Shown here piece by piece: positions 27,228 through 38,811 of a DNA stretch of 64,000 nucleotides. The DNA is from Arenimonas sp. GTDB taxonomy: Bacteria; Pseudomonadota; Alphaproteobacteria; Rhizobiales; Rhizobiaceae. The position numbers were made by a program, and so were the translations under genes. Numbering within the stretch: the stretch's first letter is position 1; each line of letters opens with the position of its first letter. The stretch lies in the NCBI GenBank assembly GCA_019459145.1, contig JAIBEK010000034.1:57137-121136 (forward strand), given 5' to 3'. Under the pieces are notes generated by a model, which was not told where the DNA came from, did not search any database, and saw nothing but the letters and a program-made list of their open reading frames with translations.

Positions 27228-28568
27228 TTAGACGAGCATGCCCATCGGGCTTTCGATGTAGCGCTTGAAGGCGCCGAGCAGTTCGGCTCCGAGCGCGCCG
27301 TCGACGCAGCGGTGGTCGGTCGAGAGCGTCACCGACATGACGTTGGCGATCTTCATTTCGCCGTTCTTCACCACCACCCGCTGCTCGCCTGCACCGACCG
27401 CGAGGATCGTCGCATGCGGCGGATTGATGACGGCGGAGAACTGCTTGACGCCCATCATGCCCATGTTCGACACCGAGGTGGTGCCGCCCTGGTATTCTTC
27501 CGGCTTCAGCTTGCGATCCTTGGCGCGCTTGCCCAGGTCCTTCATCTCGTTGGAGATGGCCGAAAGCGTCTTGAGCTCGGCATGCCGAATGATCGGCGTG
27601 ATCAGGCCGCCCGGGATCGACACGGCGACACCGACATCGGCATGTTTGTGCTTGACCATGTTGGTCTCGGTCCAGGAGACGTTGGCATCCGGCACTTCCA
27701 TGAGCGCCATGGCCATCGCCTTGATGATCATGTCGTTGACCGACAGCTTGTAAGCCGGCGCACCGTCCTTGCGGGGGGCGGCATCGTTCAACTGGGCGCG
27801 CAGCGCCAGCAGCGCGTCGAGCTCGCAATCGACGGTGACGTAGAAATGCGGAATGGTCTGCTTGGATTCGACCAGCCGCTTGGCGATGGTCTTGCGCATG
27901 CCGTCATGCGGCACGAGTTCGTAGGAACCCGGCTCGAACAGCTTGAGCACGGCTTCTTCCGACGCGCCCTTGGCCATGGCCGGCGCGGCAGCAGCGGGTG
28001 CAGCAGCAGTCGCAGCCGCCGGAGCAACCTTGGCGCCACCGCCGGCAACGGCCTTCTCGACGTCGCTTTTGACGACGCGGCCATGCGGACCGGAACCCGA
28101 TACGGCAGACAGTTCGACACCGGCTTCCTTGGCGAGCCGACGGGCGAGCGGCGAGGCGAACACGCGCTCTCCGGACTTGGCGACGGGTGCCGGCGTCGAA
28201 GGCGCCGGTGCCTTGTCGGTGAGCGGTTGAGAAGCGGCAGGCGCGGCTTCCGCCTTCGCCGGAACGGATTCGGCCTTGGCCGGTGCGGCAGAACCACCGC
28301 CGGCTGCAGCGGCCGCGACGTCTTCGCCGTCAGCCGCCAGAATGGCGATCAGGGCATTGACCTTGACCGCTTCCGTACCTGCAGGGACGATGAGCTTGGC
28401 GACCGTGCCCTCATCGACGGCTTCGACTTCCATCGTCGCCTTGTCGGTCTCGATCTCGGCGATCACGTCGCCCGACTTGACCTTGTCGCCTTCCTTGACC
28501 AGCCACTTGGACAGATTGCCCTCTTCCATCGTGGGAGAGAGCGCCGGCATGGTGATATTGATCGGCAT
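27228..28568 (-). CDS. pdhC: Pyruvate dehydrogenase E2, dihydrolipoyllysine acetyltransferase
   Basis: The 446-residue core protein of the complex. Residues 1-77 are one lipoyl domain with the modified Lys in [11 protein letters not shown]; an Ala/Pro linker follows; a peripheral subunit-binding domain ([33 protein letters not shown]) lies around 135-170; the catalytic acetyltransferase domain ends with [15 protein letters not shown] chose the ATG at 28566-28568 ([18 protein letters not shown]), one base after the stop of the preceding small gene. The open extension upstream overlaps that gene and lacks family support. Confidence 0.96.
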   Translation of the reverse strand: MPINITMPALSPTMEEGNLSKWLVKEGDKVKSGDVIAEIETDKATMEVEAVDEGTVAKLIVPAGTEAVKVNALIAILAADGEDVAAAAAGGGSAAPAKAESVPAKAEAAPAASQPLTDKAPAPSTPAPVAKSGERVFASPLARRLAKEAGVELSAVSGSGPHGRVVKSDVEKAVAGGGAKVAPAAATAAAPAAAAPAMAKGASEEAVLKLFEPGSYELVPHDGMRKTIAKRLVESKQTIPHFYVTVDCELDALLALRAQLNDAAPRKDGAPAYKLSVNDMIIKAMAMALMEVPDANVSWTETNMVKHKHADVGVAVSIPGGLITPIIRHAELKTLSAISNEMKDLGKRAKDRKLKPEEYQGGTTSVSNMGMMGVKQFSAVINPPHATILAVGAGEQRVVVKNGEMKIANVMSVTLSTDHRCVDGALGAELLGAFKRYIESPMGMLV

Positions 28569-28569
28569 A

Positions 28570-28863
28570 TTAATCCTCCGCCCACACAAGTTCATACTGC
28601 GCAAGTTCTTCCGGATGCGCCATCAGCCAATCGACCTGCTCCGGAGGAACCTCGATATATCCGGCAACGTCCTCGAGCCAACCATCGACGGCACCGATCA
28701 CGCCAATCTCTTCGCGCGGAACGCCGACGATCGCCTCTGTATCTTCAGTCTTGATCAAGGCCCAAAACACAATTCTTTCCAGAAGCGGTTTTTCTTTCGT
28801 TCCAAGCACTCTGAACCACGAACCTGAGACAGGCAGGATCTGCTTTACAGACGATTTCGCCAT
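28570..28863 (-). CDS. Small protein of unknown function inside the pdh operon
   Basis: A 97-residue acidic soluble protein beginning [20 protein letters not shown] and ending QYELVWAED. It has no cysteine, signal peptide or membrane segment and is unlike any family I recognise. Its placement is tight: it starts 12 bases after the pdhB stop and its TAA is one base before the pdhC ATG, so it must be translated from the pdh mRNA and is probably coupled to pdhC. High codon-usage similarity to its neighbours and exact packing support a real gene. A role in assembly or regulation of the complex is possible but not shown. Confidence 0.78.
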   Translation of the reverse strand: MAKSSVKQILPVSGSWFRVLGTKEKPLLERIVFWALIKTEDTEAIVGVPREEIGVIGAVDGWLEDVAGYIEVPPEQVDWLMAHPEELAQYELVWAED

Positions 28864-28875
28864 CAGCCCGACCCC

Positions 28876-30294
28876 TTACTTGTAGCAGACGGTTTTGACC
28901 GCCTCGACCACTTCGCCGACATTCGGCAGAGCGAGCTTTTCGAGATTGGCGGCGTAAGGCATGGGCACGTCCTTGCCGGCGATCGTCAGGATCGGCGCAT
29001 CGAGATAGTCGAAGGCCTGCTGCATGACGCGGGTGGCTATTTCCGTGCCGACGGACGACTGCGGATAGCCTTCCTCGACGGTCACCAGGCGGCCGGTTTT
29101 CTTCACCGATTCGATCACGGTCGGCAGGTCCATCGGGCGGATGGTGCGAAGGTCGATGATCTCGACGTCGATGCCGTCCTTGGCCAGTTCCTCGGCCGCC
29201 TTGACCGCATAGGTCATGCCGATGCCGAAGGACACGATAGTTGCGTCCTTGCCGACCTTGTGGACCCGGGCCTTGCCGATCGGCAGGACGAAATCGTCTA
29301 GCTTCGGCACTTCGAACGAATGACCGTAGAGGATCTCGTTCTCCAAGAAGATGACCGGGTTCGGATCGCGGATCGCCGCCTTCAACAGGCCCTTGGCGTC
29401 GGCCGCCGTATAGGGCTGGACGACCTTGAGGCCGGGGATATGGCTGTACCAGGATGCGTAATCCTGGCTGTGCTGGGCGCCAACGCGGGCCGCCGCCCCG
29501 TTCGGACCGCGGAACACGATCGGCGCACCCATCTGGCCGCCCGACATGTAGAGCGTCTTGGCGGCCGAGTTGATGATCTGGTCGATCGCCTGCATAGCGA
29601 AGTTGAAGGTCATGAACTCGACGATCGGGCGAAGGCCGGCCATCGCCGCACCGACGCCGACGCCGGCAAAGCCGTGTTCGGTGATCGGGGTGTCGACGAC
29701 GCGCTTCGCACCGAATTCCTGCAGCAGGCCCTGCGTGATCTTGTAGGCGCCCTGGTATTCGGCGACTTCCTCACCCATGATGAAGACGTCGGGATTGGCG
29801 CGCATTTCTTCGGCCATGGCTTCGCGCAGCGCCTCGCGCACCGTCATCGTCACCATTTCGGTGCCGGCCGGAATGTCCGGGTCGGCGGCGGCTTCGACCT
29901 TGGGGGCGGCCGGTGCCTTGGCCTGGCTCGGAAGCTCGTCCTTGGCTTCACGGGCTTTGCCACCCGCAGCACCCGAAGCGGCGGCGGGCGTGTCGGCATC
30001 GGCCTTGGCCGGCTCGGCCGGCTTTGCCGCACCGACGTCGGCGGCGCTTTCGCCATCCTGCAACAGAACGGCGATCGGCGTGTTGACCTTCACACCTTCG
30101 GTGCCGGCAGCGATCAGCAGCTTGCCGAGCACGCCTTCATCGACGGCTTCCACTTCCATGGTCGCCTTGTCCGTCTCGATCTCGGCGATCACGTCGCCGG
30201 ACTTGACGGCGTCGCCTTCCTTCTTGATCCACTTGGATAGCGTGCCTTCTTCCATCGTCGGAGAAAGGGCGGGCATCAAAATTTCGATCGGCAT
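28876..30294 (-). CDS. pdhB: Pyruvate dehydrogenase E1 beta subunit with N-terminal lipoyl domain
   Basis: The 472-residue protein begins with a complete lipoyl domain (residues 1-77, modified Lys in [11 protein letters not shown]) and an Ala/Pro-rich linker to about 145, followed by the E1-beta transketolase-like half ([47 protein letters not shown]). With PdhA it decarboxylates pyruvate on thiamine diphosphate and transfers acetyl to E2. The extra lipoyl domain is found in rhizobia and some other alphaproteobacteria but not in E. coli. It is 15 bases downstream of pdhA. Confidence 0.96.
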   Translation of the reverse strand: MPIEILMPALSPTMEEGTLSKWIKKEGDAVKSGDVIAEIETDKATMEVEAVDEGVLGKLLIAAGTEGVKVNTPIAVLLQDGESAADVGAAKPAEPAKADADTPAAASGAAGGKAREAKDELPSQAKAPAAPKVEAAADPDIPAGTEMVTMTVREALREAMAEEMRANPDVFIMGEEVAEYQGAYKITQGLLQEFGAKRVVDTPITEHGFAGVGVGAAMAGLRPIVEFMTFNFAMQAIDQIINSAAKTLYMSGGQMGAPIVFRGPNGAAARVGAQHSQDYASWYSHIPGLKVVQPYTAADAKGLLKAAIRDPNPVIFLENEILYGHSFEVPKLDDFVLPIGKARVHKVGKDATIVSFGIGMTYAVKAAEELAKDGIDVEIIDLRTIRPMDLPTVIESVKKTGRLVTVEEGYPQSSVGTEIATRVMQQAFDYLDAPILTIAGKDVPMPYAANLEKLALPNVGEVVEAVKTVCYK

Positions 30295-30309
30295 GGGTTC
30301 CCTCCCCGA

Positions 30310-31356
30310 TTACAGCAGGATGTCGGTGTAGAGCTCGGATACATCCGGCTCCGGATCGGCCTGGGCGAAATCCGCACTGTCGGCGACGATGTCGCGGACA
30401 TCCTTGTCGATTGCCTTCAGCTCTTCCTCGCTCGCCCAGCCCTTTTCCAGCAGGCGCGCGCGCACCTGCTCGATCGGATCGTGTTCGGAGCGCATCTTCT
30501 GCACCTCGTCCTTGGAACGGTATTTCGCCGGGTCGGACATGGAGTGGCCGCGATAGCGGTAGGTCATCATTTCGAGGATGACCGGCCCCTTGCCGGAGCG
30601 GCAATATTCGGCAGCCTGGTCGGCGGCGGCCTTGACCGCGCGCACGTCCATGCCGTCGACCTGCAGGCCGGGAATGTTGAAGGCTATGCCGCGCTGGGCG
30701 AAATTCGTCTGCGCCGAGGCGCGCGAAACGGCCGTGCCCATGGCGTATCGATTGTTCTCGATCACGTAGATGACCGGCAGCTTCCACAGCTCAGCCATGT
30801 TGAAGCTCTCGTAAACCTGGCCCTGGTTGGCCGCACCGTCGCCGAAATAGGCGACCGAGATCTGGCCGTTGTCGCGGTAGCGGTTGGCGAAGGCCAGACC
30901 CGTGCCGAGCGACACCTGGGCACCGACGATGCCGTGGCCGCCGTAGAAATTCTTCTCCTTGGAGAACATGTGCATCGAGCCGCCCTTGCCCTTGGACAAG
31001 CCGCCGCGACGCCCGGTGAGTTCCGCCATGACGCCGCGCGCACTCATGCCGCAGGCCAGCATGTGGCCGTGGTCACGATAGCCGGTGATGACCTGGTCGC
31101 CGTCCGTCAAAGCCATCTGCATGCCGACAACGACAGCCTCCTGGCCGATATAGAGGTGACAGAAGCCGCCGATGAAGCCCATGCCGTAGAGCTGGCCGGC
31201 CTTTTCCTCGAAACGCCGGATCAGCAGCATTTCACGATAGGACTTGAGCTCGGCTTCGCGATCGAAATCGGCGATCGCCCCTTCGCTGAAATCCTTCTTG
31301 GCAGGCTTGGCCGAAGCTTTGCGGCCGGTAGCAGTCGCGGTTGTTCGCGGCGCCAT
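30310..31356 (-). CDS. pdhA: Pyruvate dehydrogenase E1 alpha subunit
   Basis: A 348-residue thiamine diphosphate enzyme. The cofactor motif is FGDGAANQGQVYESFN followed by PVIYVIENNRYAMGT; phosphorylation-loop-like YRYRGHSMSDPAKYRSKDE is present, as in the heterotetrameric E1 type. The N-terminus (MAPRTTATATGRKASAKPAK) is a disordered basic tail. First gene of pdhA-pdhB-orf-pdhC. The 145-base gap to ftsB contains a perfect 6-bp inverted repeat (31427-31444) that could be an operator. Confidence 0.96.
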   Translation of the reverse strand: MAPRTTATATGRKASAKPAKKDFSEGAIADFDREAELKSYREMLLIRRFEEKAGQLYGMGFIGGFCHLYIGQEAVVVGMQMALTDGDQVITGYRDHGHMLACGMSARGVMAELTGRRGGLSKGKGGSMHMFSKEKNFYGGHGIVGAQVSLGTGLAFANRYRDNGQISVAYFGDGAANQGQVYESFNMAELWKLPVIYVIENNRYAMGTAVSRASAQTNFAQRGIAFNIPGLQVDGMDVRAVKAAADQAAEYCRSGKGPVILEMMTYRYRGHSMSDPAKYRSKDEVQKMRSEHDPIEQVRARLLEKGWASEEELKAIDKDVRDIVADSADFAQADPEPDVSELYTDILL

Positions 31357-31426
31357 TCATCCCTCCCTAGGGTTATGTCGGATCTTTGTTGAGCAGCAGA
31401 ATAGGCAAGAACGCCCCGCTCGGCAA

Positions 31427-31444
31427 TGCCATAAATGCATGGCA
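31427..31444. promoter_or_regulatory. Inverted repeat upstream of pdhA
   Basis: TGCCAT and ATGGCA, perfect complements separated by AAATGC, lie 71 to 88 bases upstream of the pdhA start in an AT-richer, non-coding stretch. Its size and place fit an operator for a dimeric regulator of the pdh operon. I cannot name the regulator. Confidence 0.4.
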
Positions 31445-31501
31445 CACATTCAGCAGAAGCATCTGAATTTTAACGGATATTTTCGATTAACCGGATTTCA
31501 G

Positions 31502-31822
31502 TTAATCGAGGTAGACGTCAAAAATGACAATCTCGTCCGGCCGCGACATGTTGAGTTGATATCGCGCCTTCTCATCCATCATGTCTCGCTCGAGCGAGCC
31601 GTCGCTGAGCAATTCGACCTGCCGCTCCAACTGCTGGCGATGCGCAACCAGCTCGGCCAGTTCGGCACTGCGGACGATACGCTGCCGCTCGAATTCCTGG
31701 CCGGCGCGCAAGCCGTAGTCGCCATGGATGGAATGATAGCCGAAATAGGAGAGAAAGGCGATGGTGACAGAGGGAAGGACGAGACGACCGATCTTTTTCT
31801 TCTTATGGTGCCTGGTCCACAT
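31502..31822 (-). CDS. ftsB: Septum formation initiator FtsB/DivIC family protein
   Basis: The 106-residue protein has a basic cytoplasmic start (MWTRHHKKKKIGR), one membrane segment (about 14-32) and a periplasmic coiled coil (residues about 45-75, RSAELAELVAHRQQLERQVE), the layout of FtsB/DivIC. It ends with the typical MDEKARYQLNMSRPDEIVIF segment. FtsB joins FtsL and FtsQ in the divisome. It lies between eno and pdhA, as I recall for rhizobia. Confidence 0.9.
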   Translation of the reverse strand: MWTRHHKKKKIGRLVLPSVTIAFLSYFGYHSIHGDYGLRAGQEFERQRIVRSAELAELVAHRQQLERQVELLSDGSLERDMMDEKARYQLNMSRPDEIVIFDVYLD

Positions 31823-31908
31823 GCCGCTGGTGCCCTGAAACGCAAAACTATGGTTTCAAAATATCGACGAGAGCTTAACCGATCGTTGACCGTAACGACC
31901 GGTGCAAA

Positions 31909-31939
31909 GAAAAAGCCGCGCCCCTCGTCGGGACGCGGC
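31909..31939 (-). terminator. Intrinsic terminator of eno
   Basis: Read on the minus strand, GCCGCG-T-CCC and GGG-G-CGCGGC pair around GACGA, followed by TTTTTCTTTG. It begins 25 bases past the eno stop, so it ends the eno transcript before ftsB. Confidence 0.85.
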
Positions 31940-31963
31940 CTTGTTGCAAGCTGGCTGAGGTGA

Positions 31964-33280
<1,317 letters not shown>

Positions 33281-33355
33281 TTAATCGATGATGCGGAAAA
33301 TACAATGGCAGCGACATGACAGTAGCCAAAAGGCGATAGCGGATGATCGCTCCGA

Positions 33356-33383
33356 CGCAAAACACCGGCCCGAGGGCCGGCGT
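33356..33383 (-). terminator. Intrinsic terminator of kdsA
   Basis: On the minus strand CGCCGGCCC pairs with GGGCCGGTG around a short TC loop and is followed by TTTTTGCG. It lies about 30 bases after the kdsA stop and separates kdsA from eno. Confidence 0.8.
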
Positions 33384-33413
33384 CGAATACAGAAGACAGG
33401 AACTGGATGATGA

Positions 33414-34262
33414 TCAGGCAGCCTTGGCGACCGCGTCGAAGGCCAACAGTTTTTCCAGCAGGCGCGGCAGGTCCTTCAGGTCGATCATGTTCGGACCGTC
33501 GGACGGCGCATTGTCCGGATCCTGGTGGGTCTCGATGAACAGGCCGGCCACACCGACGGCGACTGCGGCGCGGGCCAGTGTCTCGACGAATTCGCGCTGG
33601 CCGCCAGAGGAGCCACCCTGGCCGCCCGGCTGCTGCACCGAATGGGTGGCGTCGAAGATGACCGGCGCGCCCATGGCCGCCATGATCGGCAGTGAACGCA
33701 TGTCGGATATCAGCGTGTTATAGCCGAACGACGCGCCGCGCTCGCACAGGAGCACGTTCGGGTTGCCGCTGGCATTGAGCTTGTTCAGCACGTTCTTCAT
33801 GTCCCAGGGCGCGAGGAACTGGCCCTTCTTGACATTGATCACGCGGCCGGTCTGGGCCGCGGCCACCAGAAGATCGGTCTGGCGGCAGAGGAAGGCCGGG
33901 ATCTGCAGGATGTCGACGGTCGGGGCGACGAGCCGGCAGTGCTCTTCCGTGTGCACGTCGGTCAGCACCGGGAAGCCGTATTCCTTCTTGAGATCGGCGA
34001 AGACCTCCATTGCCTTTTCCAGCCCGATGCCGCGCTCGGCGGAAAGCGAGGTGCGGTTGGCCTTGTCATAGGATGACTTGTAGACGAGGCCAAGGCCCAG
34101 TTCGCGGCAGAGCTCGGAAAGCTTGCCGGCAATCATGAAGGCATGGTCGCGGCTTTCCATCTGGCACGGGCCGGCGATCAGCGAAAAGCGCTTGGAATTG
34201 GAGAAGACGACCTTGGCGGCGCCTTCGCCGACGACGACTTCGGAATTTGTCGGATTGCTCAT
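33414..34262 (-). CDS. kdsA: 3-deoxy-8-phosphooctulonate synthase KdsA
   Basis: The 282-residue aldolase condenses phosphoenolpyruvate with arabinose 5-phosphate to give KDO 8-phosphate for lipopolysaccharide. Motifs: FSLIAGPCQMES, YKSSYDKANRTS, VTDVHTEEHC and IFDATHSVQQPGG. Lack of a metal-binding Cys in the GPCQMES context cannot be judged by eye; the Cys is present. Its ATG overlaps the VOC gene's stop by four bases. Confidence 0.96.
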   Translation of the reverse strand: MSNPTNSEVVVGEGAAKVVFSNSKRFSLIAGPCQMESRDHAFMIAGKLSELCRELGLGLVYKSSYDKANRTSLSAERGIGLEKAMEVFADLKKEYGFPVLTDVHTEEHCRLVAPTVDILQIPAFLCRQTDLLVAAAQTGRVINVKKGQFLAPWDMKNVLNKLNASGNPNVLLCERGASFGYNTLISDMRSLPIMAAMGAPVIFDATHSVQQPGGQGGSSGGQREFVETLARAAVAVGVAGLFIETHQDPDNAPSDGPNMIDLKDLPRLLEKLLAFDAVAKAA

Positions 34263-35152
34263 CGAACTTCCTCGAATACGAAGGGCACGCCCTGCCCCGC
34301 TTCGTGCGGAACGATCAGGCGCGCGCCGTGGCGGCTGAATGCGATGCCCTTACCAGCGAGCAGCCGCTCTGTCACGCCGATATCGGCAACCTTGACGACA
34401 ATCAGCCGGCCCTTGAGCCCGCGTCCGGCATTCTCGGTGTCGACGCCGAAATAGCCCGAAAGCCCGGCGGGCGTCAGCACCTCGACCGCGACATTGGCCG
34501 ATTGCAGCGACAGCCCGAAGGAATGCGCCTCGACCGCGCGCTGCTCGAACACGTCTTCCAGCAGGTACTGGAAATCGCTCGGATTATCCTCGCCCAGCAC
34601 GACCATGGACAAGCCGAGCGCGCCGTTTTCGTGTCGCGCCAGCGCGCCGCGATCGGCGGGCAGCGAATTGATCCGCTCGCAGGCGAACAGGAAGAAGTCG
34701 GGCGCGCGCAGGTCGGCGGCAAAGGCCAGTTTGAAACCGCCCAGGACCTCCGATCCGTCCGCCATCTTGAACATGCGTTCAAAGTCCAGCAACGGACCGC
34801 CGGAACAGCCCTCCGCGACAAACCGCCGGTGATCGGCCTCCGCATCGTCGGCCTTCACGACGATCGCCGACAACCCTTCCGGGCCGTTGCGGAAGCGGAA
34901 CGCCTGGTCGCGCGCCACGAAGACATTGCCGGTCTTGGCCGACGCCTCGCACTCCTCACGGCTGGCGATCGCCAGCGGCTCGAGATAGGTGTCGTCGGCG
35001 AAGAAGACACACGCATTTTCCGTGCCGAACGGATGGCGCGCATCGGGCGCGACGGTAAAGCCGAGCGCCGTCAGGCGGTCGCGTGCCGCCTCGAGCGATT
35101 GGACGGGAAGGACGAGGTGGTCGAGACCCCGCGGCTTGTTCAGTTCGGACAT
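34259..35152 (-). CDS. VOC (glyoxalase-like) family protein
   Basis: A 297-residue protein of the glyoxalase-like (PF13468-type) vicinal oxygen chelate group: [20 protein letters not shown] followed by [20 protein letters not shown] and a YLEPLAI ending to the first module, with a second beta-alpha-beta half after residue 150. I chose the ATG at 35150-35152 ([16 protein letters not shown]); the frame is open upstream into the lexA promoter region. It overlaps kdsA by ATGA. Substrate unknown. Confidence 0.85.
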   Translation of the reverse strand: MSELNKPRGLDHLVLPVQSLEAARDRLTALGFTVAPDARHPFGTENACVFFADDTYLEPLAIASREECEASAKTGNVFVARDQAFRFRNGPEGLSAIVVKADDAEADHRRFVAEGCSGGPLLDFERMFKMADGSEVLGGFKLAFAADLRAPDFFLFACERINSLPADRGALARHENGALGLSMVVLGEDNPSDFQYLLEDVFEQRAVEAHSFGLSLQSANVAVEVLTPAGLSGYFGVDTENAGRGLKGRLIVVKVADIGVTERLLAGKGIAFSRHGARLIVPHEAGQGVPFVFEEVR

Positions 35153-35340
35153 TCGACACCTCTTGTCGGCGGGCGTGATCGCGTGGAGATTTGCGCCATT
35201 TGATCCGGATTGGCAAGCTGGCGGCGGAAGGCGGATGTCCGTCGCGGCCCGAAGGACCACCCTGGCCGCGTCTCATCCGGGCCGTTTTGCAAAGATTTTC
35301 ATTTCGCACTGCACACTTCATGGAATCTTAGGCACTTGCG

Positions 35341-35381
35341 GAACACAAATGGAACATATAGTGTATGTTCCGTATTTGTTT
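35341..35381 (+). promoter_or_regulatory. LexA (SOS) operator region of lexA
   Basis: GAAC-ACAAATG-GAAC (35341-35355) is an exact alphaproteobacterial SOS box in reverse orientation (consensus GTTC-N7-GTTC). A second, near-consensus box GTTC-CGTATTT-GTTT (35367-35381) follows. The inner halves of the two together form a perfect palindrome, GAACATA-TAGTG-TATGTTC (35352-35370). The region lies 22 to 62 bases upstream of the lexA ATG, where a repressor would block transcription, giving autoregulation. Confidence 0.85.
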
Positions 35382-35402
35382 CACCAATTGGGGCACCGCA
35401 AC

Positions 35403-36110
35403 ATGCTGACGCGCAAGCAACAGGAACTGCTTCTGTTCATCCACGAGCGGATGAAGGAATCGGGCGTCCCGCCCTCCTTCGACGAAATGAAGGATGCGCT
35501 CGACCTCGCCTCCAAGTCGGGCATCCATCGGCTGATCACCGCGCTCGAAGAGCGCGGCTTCATCCGGCGCCTGCCGAACCGCGCCCGGGCGCTCGAAGTG
35601 ATCAAGCTTCCGGAAGCCTATACGTCCAGCCTGCAGCCGCGCCGCGGCTTTTCGCCGAGTGTCATCGAAGGCAGCCTCGGCAAGTCGCCGGCCGTTGCAC
35701 CAAAAGCCGTCGAGGAGGCCTCGAATTCGGTCAGTGTACCGGTCATGGGCCGCATCGCGGCAGGCGTGCCGATCTCGGCGATCCAGAACAACACCCACGA
35801 CATCACGGTTCCGGCAGAGATGCTGGGGGCCGGCGAGCATTACGCGCTCGAGGTCAAGGGTGATTCGATGATCGAGGCCGGTATCCTCGACGGCGACACG
35901 GTCATCATCCGCAACGCCTCCAACGCCAATCCGGGCGACATCATCGTCGCCCTTGTCGATGACGAGGAGGCAACCCTGAAGCGCTTCCGCCGCCGCGGCG
36001 CGTCAATTGCACTGGAGGCCGCCAATCCGGCCTACGAGACCCGCATCTTCGGCCCGGACCGGGTGAAGATCCAGGGCAAACTGGTCGGCCTCATTCGCCG
36101 CTATCATTGA
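35403..36110 (+). CDS. lexA: SOS repressor LexA
   Basis: The 235-residue protein has an N-terminal winged HTH ([36 protein letters not shown]), a linker, the self-cleavage Ala-Gly bond in [11 protein letters not shown], catalytic Ser in [10 protein letters not shown] and Lys in [10 protein letters not shown]. It represses DNA-damage genes until RecA triggers cleavage. I chose the ATG at 35403-35405, just after the SOS boxes. Its 3' end overlaps comEC, on the other strand, by 20 bases. Confidence 0.97.
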   Translation: MLTRKQQELLLFIHERMKESGVPPSFDEMKDALDLASKSGIHRLITALEERGFIRRLPNRARALEVIKLPEAYTSSLQPRRGFSPSVIEGSLGKSPAVAPKAVEEASNSVSVPVMGRIAAGVPISAIQNNTHDITVPAEMLGAGEHYALEVKGDSMIEAGILDGDTVIIRNASNANPGDIIVALVDDEEATLKRFRRRGASIALEAANPAYETRIFGPDRVKIQGKLVGLIRRYH

Positions 36111-38775
36111 AGGAGGAGATCTCCGCCCGGGCGGAGATCTCCGGCTCCACGATCGCCGGACCCGCGGCTTCCTGCGCGGATTCGGTGAGAAAGCTGCCGC
36201 TGCGCCAGTCGTAGCGGCGATGGATCGACCAGGCGCGCGCCGGGCCCGTGAAGGATGTGGCAAGCGCCATTTCGCCGGTATCGCGTCGGCCAAGACGGAT
36301 TTCGATGGCGCCGCTGCGACGCAATGTTTCGGCGGTGAACAGGCGGGCACCCGACCGGCAGGACACAAACGCCACCCGTCGGGCCGATATTACGATGTCG
36401 GCCACGTCGCAGGCACCGCCGATAAAGGCCGGCTCGTCCACCGTGGCGATTGTCCACCCGCCGCGGACCCGTGCCACGCACCAGAGTTTCGGCGCGCACT
36501 GAAACCGCCCCTGCCCGCTGGCGCTCGCGGCCTCACGCATCCGCGTGCGGGCTGCCAGGATCTCCGGTTCCGTCCATTGCCGCCTCGGCCCGGCACCCGG
36601 CGATCGACCTTTCTCGCCGGGGGGCGACGCGTCGGCGGGCACGGTGGATGCGGTTGACTGCGGCGTCTTCCGGGGCGGCCCGGTCGCTGCCGTCTGGACA
36701 TCCTGTGGTCCGAGATGCTGATCGAACCCGAGTGCCGCCTGCCATTGCTCGAAGATGAAACGCGGCGGTCTGGCGCGATTCGTCGCGACGCTCTCTTGCG
36801 ACCCAAGCAGACCGACCAGCCGGCCGTCTTCCGCTATCAGGATGTCGGGCGCCGGCGGTGCGGCGCGCAGGACGAGGATCGCCACGACGACCACCAGCAC
36901 GGCGCTGCCGGCATGCCGCAGTCTGGTCCGCAGCAGGGTCAGCAGCAGCAGGCCGAGCGATGCCATCGGCAGGAACCAGGCGGGCATGCGGGCAAAGCCG
37001 ATCGGCTCGTCCCAGCCGGCAACCGCATGCGCGATGACCAGCACCCATTCCAGCCCCAGGCCCATGATCGCTAGAAACGGCCAATCGAGGCCAAAAGGCA
37101 TCAGCAGCATGGCGACAAGGCCGGCCGGCATGACCATCATCGAGATGATCGGCATCGCCGCGAGATTGGCCTCCAGACCATGCGGCGCCATGCGGTGGAA
37201 ATGGGCGATGGCGAAAATGGCGGTCGACAACCCGCCGATGAGCGAGGTGAGAAACGTGCCGCCGACCAGCTTGGCGCCTAAGCCCAGCAACCCGGCACCA
37301 GGGAAAGAGAACTTGAGCCCGCTTGGGCGCGGCCGGCCGCGCCATGTCGCATAACCGGCGATCAGGGCCGCGGTCGCCGCAAACGACATCTGAAAGCTCG
37401 GCCCCATCACCGCCGAGGGCGTCAGCGCGATGATGACGATCGCAGCAAGGCACAGATTGCGCAGGCTGATCGCCGGCCGGTCGAACAGCACCGCGATCAG
37501 CATGATCGCGGTCATCAGGAAGGCGCGCACGGCGGACACCTGATAGCCGGAGATGAGGAGGTAGGCGAAGGCTGCGGCGAGAGCACCGCCCGCCGCGATC
37601 TTTTTGATCGGAAGGGCCTGGGCGAGACCCGGCAGCAGGCTGAGCGCCATGCGCAGACCGACGAAGAAGATCCCCGAGGCCAGCGCCATGTTGAGGCCCG
37701 AAATGGCCGTGATGTGGGCGAGCCCCGAAAGGCGAAGCGCTTCGGTGGCTTCCCGCGACATGGCGCGCCGCTCGCCGGTGACGATCGAGGCGGCAAAGGC
37801 GCCGGGATCGCCGCCGATCACCGCGCGGATGCGTGTCGATATTCCGTCGCGCAGCGAAAAAAGCACTCGCTCGCCCGCCGCCCAGGCGTTCTCGCCGTCG
37901 CGCGCCTTTTCCACGCCCTGGAGGCGCGGCGAACCGAGAAAAAACCCGACGGCGCCGACGCCGTTGAAATAGCTCGAGAAGGCAAAGTCATTGAGCCCCG
38001 GCAGCGCCGGCCCGGAGGGCGGCGACAGGCGTGCCCGCCCAGTCAGCGTTTCTCCGAGAGCCGCCGCCTGCCGGCTGGCTTTCGCCAGCAGCGAGACACG
38101 CTCCGGCGGACGCTTCAGCCGTGGTTCGGCGGTGGACGTCACCCGCACCAGATATCGCCATTCCCCTCTCGGGCCGGCCTCACGCCGCTCGACCACACCC
38201 GTCACCAGCGTCGTGACACCGCTGTCGAGGATCGTGGTCGCCGCCCGCCGCGTCTCCAAATCGGCCAGCAGCATGCCGGCAAATACCAGCGCAGCGGCAG
38301 CGAGCAAGCGAGCACCTTGTGGGTTGCGAATGGATGCAAGCCGACCGGCGCCAGCGACGACGGCCGACAGGATGACCAGGGCCATGGTGGAGGGCGGCCG
38401 CCCGAGGGAGAACCACAGAACCGCACCGGCGCCCAGCAGGACAGGAACGAAGTGGAAGAAATGGCCGTGATCCCGCTCGAGGGTCAGCGCGGCGCAAAAC
38501 CGTTTTCCGCCGTCAACGACCCTTTCGCGGATGCGCGGAACAACCGAAGCCGTGCCCTGTCGGCGTCGATCAGCCGGCGCAAGCGGCGCGCGCGCGACCG
38601 GAGCCGGAGGCCCAGCGCCGCCAACTTCGCTTACGCCGGTTCCCCGATCGGTGACAACCGCCACGTCCCGCTCCCCGCCCGCACCTGCGGCGACAAATCC
38701 GCCGAAATCCCAGGTCGACACGCCAAGCGGCAGGCTAGCAAGCCATGCGTGCACGGGGAAGCTGTCTCCCGCCAA
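36091..38775 (-). CDS. comEC: ComEC/Rec2-family membrane protein without visible nuclease domain
   Basis: The 894-residue protein has a DUF4131-like N-terminal region and the multi-span Competence domain ([40 protein letters not shown], and [18 protein letters not shown]). ComEC forms the channel for DNA uptake. The usual C-terminal metallo-beta-lactamase HxHxDH motif is absent; instead a Pro/Ala/Gly-rich stretch (about residues 690-735) leads to a 150-residue domain with several cysteines. The start may lie further in than [15 protein letters not shown]; the first hydrophobic span begins near residue 108. It converges with lexA, overlapping its end by 20 bases. Confidence 0.85.
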   Translation of the reverse strand: MAGDSFPVHAWLASLPLGVSTWDFGGFVAAGAGGERDVAVVTDRGTGVSEVGGAGPPAPVARAPLAPADRRRQGTASVVPRIRERVVDGGKRFCAALTLERDHGHFFHFVPVLLGAGAVLWFSLGRPPSTMALVILSAVVAGAGRLASIRNPQGARLLAAAALVFAGMLLADLETRRAATTILDSGVTTLVTGVVERREAGPRGEWRYLVRVTSTAEPRLKRPPERVSLLAKASRQAAALGETLTGRARLSPPSGPALPGLNDFAFSSYFNGVGAVGFFLGSPRLQGVEKARDGENAWAAGERVLFSLRDGISTRIRAVIGGDPGAFAASIVTGERRAMSREATEALRLSGLAHITAISGLNMALASGIFFVGLRMALSLLPGLAQALPIKKIAAGGALAAAFAYLLISGYQVSAVRAFLMTAIMLIAVLFDRPAISLRNLCLAAIVIIALTPSAVMGPSFQMSFAATAALIAGYATWRGRPRPSGLKFSFPGAGLLGLGAKLVGGTFLTSLIGGLSTAIFAIAHFHRMAPHGLEANLAAMPIISMMVMPAGLVAMLLMPFGLDWPFLAIMGLGLEWVLVIAHAVAGWDEPIGFARMPAWFLPMASLGLLLLTLLRTRLRHAGSAVLVVVVAILVLRAAPPAPDILIAEDGRLVGLLGSQESVATNRARPPRFIFEQWQAALGFDQHLGPQDVQTAATGPPRKTPQSTASTVPADASPPGEKGRSPGAGPRRQWTEPEILAARTRMREAASASGQGRFQCAPKLWCVARVRGGWTIATVDEPAFIGGACDVADIVISARRVAFVSCRSGARLFTAETLRRSGAIEIRLGRRDTGEMALATSFTGPARAWSIHRRYDWRSGSFLTESAQEAAGPAIVEPEISARAEISSFNDSGE

Positions 38776-38811
38776 AATTCATCAATCGATTTAGGTTAAT
38801 TGATTTTACAG

